From contig JAHIOG010000582.1 in NCBI GenBank assembly GCA_018895675.1, forward strand, positions 1 to 6,161: a stretch of DNA of 6,161 bases, written 5' to 3'. The translations under genes were made by a program, and so were the position numbers. The notes beneath the pieces are model-generated. The model did no database searches, was not told the origin of the DNA, and worked only from the letters and a program-made list of their open reading frames with translations. The DNA is from a bacterium. GTDB lineage: Bacteria > Fidelibacterota > UBA2242. Shown here one piece after another: positions 4,713 through 6,161 of the stretch; within the stretch, counting starts at the first letter, position 1; every line of letters starts with the position of its first letter.

Positions 4713-5138
4713 TTATAATAGTTCAATATATTCTCTAATAATTTTTTTCAAAACATCTGTTTTTTTCATAAGGACATCGTAGACGATTTCCAAGTTTAAA
4801 TCCAAATAATCATGCACAAGCGCATTTCTAAATCCAGCTATTCCTTTTGCTTCTTCAAATGTTTTTTCCGCCAATATCTTCTCTTCTTTCAGAATAAATA
4901 GAATATCGAAATATGTTGCCGGCTTTCTGAAATTTTTATCAGAAATGATGTGGTTGCCAACATCGAAAATTGATTCGATTGCGAGTTGAAGATAACGTTC
5001 CGCCGCTCCGTGAATAACCGGGTCTTTTATAAAAGTATCTTTAGAATACTTCTGAATTTTTTCTAATATTGCAATATGTTCTTTAAGTTTACCGATCTTC
5101 TTTTGGATAATTTCTATATTAACCAAAATATTTCCCAT
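4713..5138 (-). CDS. hepT: HepT-like toxin, HEPN domain ribonuclease (DUF86)
   Basis: The 141-residue all-helical protein carries the exact HEPN motif RX4HXY as RNALVHDY (R104, H109, Y111) near the C-terminus. It also has the DUF86 helix ERYLQLAIESIFDVGNHIIS (47-66) and the AEKTFEEAKGIAGFRN segment (90-105). In characterised pairs HepT is an RNase toxin, and the partner nucleotidyltransferase blocks it by adding AMP to the Tyr of this motif. All the key residues are present, so the toxin looks functional. The start ATG (5136-5138) lies inside the end of the upstream mntA gene, 20 bp overlapping, which indicates translational coupling; only a weak AAAAG precedes it. Family length is normal. 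Confidence 0.93.
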   Translation of the reverse strand: MGNILVNIEIIQKKIGKLKEHIAILEKIQKYSKDTFIKDPVIHGAAERYLQLAIESIFDVGNHIISDKNFRKPATYFDILFILKEEKILAEKTFEEAKGIAGFRNALVHDYLDLNLEIVYDVLMKKTDVLKKIIREYIELL

Positions 5139-5568
5139 CTTTTATGCGATTTTTAAAAGCAATTAAATGAATTTTATTTATATAATTAAAATCCATGTAT
5201 CTTGAAAGATTTTCGGCTTCAAAGTTTTGTCTAAGCCCTGGTCTGTCTTTTATTATCAAACCATGACTAACAATTTGATATTTCAACAATATATCGGCAT
5301 TATTAAGAACGATCAGATCGACATTATTGCTTAATAATGCACTCATAATCTCTTCTACAAGGATGAACTGATAATAAGGATTTTCGTTTGCATTTTTTAG
5401 AAATACAGCGACATCTATATCGCTCAATGTTACATTTTTATTAAGTGCATAGGATCCGAAGAGATAGGCAAATTCTATCTCATCTTTAGTTAAGAAGAGG
5501 CTTTTAAGTTTTTTTATTGCCCTCTTAGGAGATATTTGATATTTATCGAATTCGGGAAATTTCTTCAT
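5119..5568 (-). CDS. mntA: MntA antitoxin, MNT-type nucleotidyltransferase
   Basis: The 149-residue protein has the exact GSX10DXD signature, GSYALNKNVTLSDID (G38-D52), followed by VAVF and a third acidic position in NNVDLIVL (D84). This is the minimal nucleotidyltransferase (NTP_transf_2) fold that AMPylates and neutralises HepT. It is upstream of hepT in the usual order, with a 20-bp overlap, so both are made from one transcript and the antitoxin is translated first. The start is the only Met before the domain; no Shine-Dalgarno is visible (AT-rich AATATTAAGCACAC precedes). The pair sits between ACCGC.../TTTGCGTCATG repeat modules (4667-4679 and 5592-5603). It is the only complete two-gene system in the window and may stabilise the region. 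Confidence 0.94.
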   Translation of the reverse strand: MKKFPEFDKYQISPKRAIKKLKSLFLTKDEIEFAYLFGSYALNKNVTLSDIDVAVFLKNANENPYYQFILVEEIMSALLSNNVDLIVLNNADILLKYQIVSHGLIIKDRPGLRQNFEAENLSRYMDFNYINKIHLIAFKNRIKDGKYFG

Positions 5569-5604
5569 GTGTGCTTAATATTTTTTCTCTTCTTTGCGTC
5601 ATGA

Positions 5605-5620
5605 CCCCGATAAATCGGGG
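5605..5620. repeat. Palindrome CCCCGAT-AA-ATCGGGG
   Basis: Two perfect 7-bp arms are separated by two bases. It lies where a GCGTCATG module (5596-5603) meets the 34-bp tandem repeat and looks like another small hairpin insert. It could act as a weak terminator, but no T-tract follows it on the minus strand or directly on the plus strand. Confidence 0.6.
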
Positions 5621-5713
5621 CTAAGTTCTTTTATTATTTTTCACCGCTGAGGCGCTAAGTTCTTTTATTTTTTTCCACCGCAGAGACGCTAAGTTCATTT
5701 ATTATTCTCTTCT
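5621..5713. repeat. 34-bp tandem repeat, nearly three units
   Basis: CTAAGTTC begins at 5621, 5655 and 5689, exactly 34 bases apart. Each unit continues .TTTTATTATTTTT and CACCGC.GAG.CG; the third breaks off after about 25 bases into CTCTTCTTGGCGG. Single units of the same kind occur at 4478-4545 and in part at 1284-1301. No gene is seen in 5569-5808. Confidence 0.85.
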
Positions 5714-5716
5714 TGG

Positions 5717-5774
5717 CGGCTTGGCCTGCCCGCCCTCCGGGTTCCCTTCGGGAGCAGACGGGCGGTTGTTGTTT
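5717..5774. repeat. GC-rich palindrome GGCCTGCCCG...CGGGCGGTT
   Basis: The outer arms CTGCCCG and CGGGCGG can pair around an inner CCC-TTC-GGG hairpin. This is the simple, uninterrupted form of the palindrome seen with an extra hairpin at 4574-4652. On the plus strand it is followed by a T-run (5769-5778), so it could terminate transcription reaching it from the left; that use is not demonstrated. Confidence 0.65.
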
Positions 5775-5808
5775 TTTTCTTCTTTGTGACCTATGTAGCG
5801 AGATATAT

Positions 5809-6138
5809 TCAAGTCTTAAGGAATTTTTCGACAGATATTTGAGCCTGCTTCAGGATAGCCCTAATTGTTCCTTCGGGTATATCTCCGGGGTGATTGGGAA
5901 TAGTTGTATACAGATTTCTTTTAGGATTATACCATATTTCATGGCTACCAGCAGCCTGCCCTGTAGAATACTGATAAACTTAATTGATTTTAAGAATAAA
6001 TACTTATTAAATAATCTGGGATTTTACTGTTTTGAGAGAAATAATCATTCATTCAACAGGGCCTGACGGTAAAATTCAAAGCCATCCCGACCTGTCAGCA
6101 ATTTTATAAGCCCTAAATATTTGACTAATATTTTTCAA
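5809..6138 (-). pseudogene. hicA: hicA toxin (YcfA-like mRNA interferase), interrupted
   Basis: Minus-strand pieces on both sides of a 103-bp insert form a HicA protein. The first (around 6140-6066) reads IKLLTGRDGFEFYRQ. The second (5958-5809) reads AAGSHEIWYNPKRN, TTIPNHPGDIPEGT, then IRAILKQAQISVEKFLKT-stop. GSH holds the catalytic His of this dsRNA-binding-fold RNase, and the insert falls two residues before it. Removing the insert and one copy of the CCTG duplication joins FYRQ to AAGSH in frame. The N-terminus is also damaged: the likely start (TTG at 6136-6138, LKNISQ) is in another frame from IKLLT, as if one base were lost near 6117-6124. No hicB antitoxin is in the window; it could be beyond the right edge. 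The gene cannot make an active toxin as it stands. Confidence 0.86.
5959..6061. mobile_element. 103-bp MITE-like element inside hicA
   Basis: The ends are CCCTGTAGAAT (5959-5969) and, inverted, CCCTGTTGAAT (6061-6051), identical at 10 of 11 positions with looser similarity beyond. The flanks CCTG at 5955-5958 and CCTG at 6062-6065 form a 4-bp target duplication. The interior is AT-rich with no ORF. Precise removal with one CCTG restores the hicA frame, strong evidence for a true insertion. The ends resemble the 65-bp structure at 3257-3321, and the CCTG start and 4-bp duplication fit an IS1380-type transposase, though that link is inference. Confidence 0.8.
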
Positions 6139-6161
6139 GACGAGGTAAAAAAACCTTTAAA

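Noticed and set aside
5621..5713. CRISPR array
   Set aside because: The 34-bp units are contiguous with no spacers and vary between copies; no cas genes are present.
5713..6066. Open frame of 117 codons on the plus strand
   Set aside because: It is antisense to the hicA pseudogene and its MITE and starts in a repeat; the minus strand shows a clear HicA match.

Overview
The window is an AT-rich piece of a bacterial chromosome. Every recognisable gene lies on the minus strand, and GC-rich, palindrome-rich repeats fill the gaps. The gene families (GIY-YIG mini-nuclease, four-helix-bundle/S23 protein, DUF4143 AAA ATPase, HepT/MntA, HicA, AlbA_2 protein, IS1380 transposase) and the repeats resemble genomes of uncultivated Gram-negative lineages such as the FCB group. 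The host assignment is only an inference. Several native starts lack a clear Shine-Dalgarno sequence, while the IS transposase has a good one.

Layout. 1-251: a nearly complete GIY-YIG nuclease gene. 257-1075: an AlbA_2 (Schlafen-like) protein cut off at the start of its C-terminal domain, where a short piece of repeat supplies the last residues and stop. 1083-1209: a remnant of GDP-mannose 4,6-dehydratase (gmd). 1210-1333: mosaic repeat. 1334-1696: a four-helix-bundle gene flanked by two nested inverted-repeat pairs. 1815-3112: a DUF4143 ATPase split by a one-base frameshift, with phased 11-bp direct repeats just before its start. 3204-3251: a second gmd remnant, followed by a 65-bp inverted-repeat structure. 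3440-3551: a GC-rich repeat that truncates an IS1380 transposase (to 4182), whose outer end is probably at 4280. 4316-4690: a second copy of the GC-rich repeat, then more nested hairpins. 4713-5568: an intact HepT/MntA toxin-antitoxin pair. 5569-5780: a 34-bp tandem repeat and palindromes. 5809-6138: a hicA toxin pseudogene interrupted by a 103-bp MITE-like element with a 4-bp target duplication.

Taken together this is an accessory region in decay. Only the GIY-YIG gene, the four-helix-bundle gene and the HepT/MntA pair look intact; the AlbA_2, ATPase, transposase, hicA and two gmd sequences are broken. The most interesting signal is in the repeats. (a) The GC-rich repeat ends in a short leader that, in its shortest copy, sits directly in front of the GIY-YIG start codon, so the nuclease and the solitary repeats may form one mobile system. 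(b) Hairpin modules of about 32-35 bp recur and are inserted into other repeats, in two cases into the loop of another hairpin. (c) Inverted repeats bracket the four-helix-bundle gene like a cassette.
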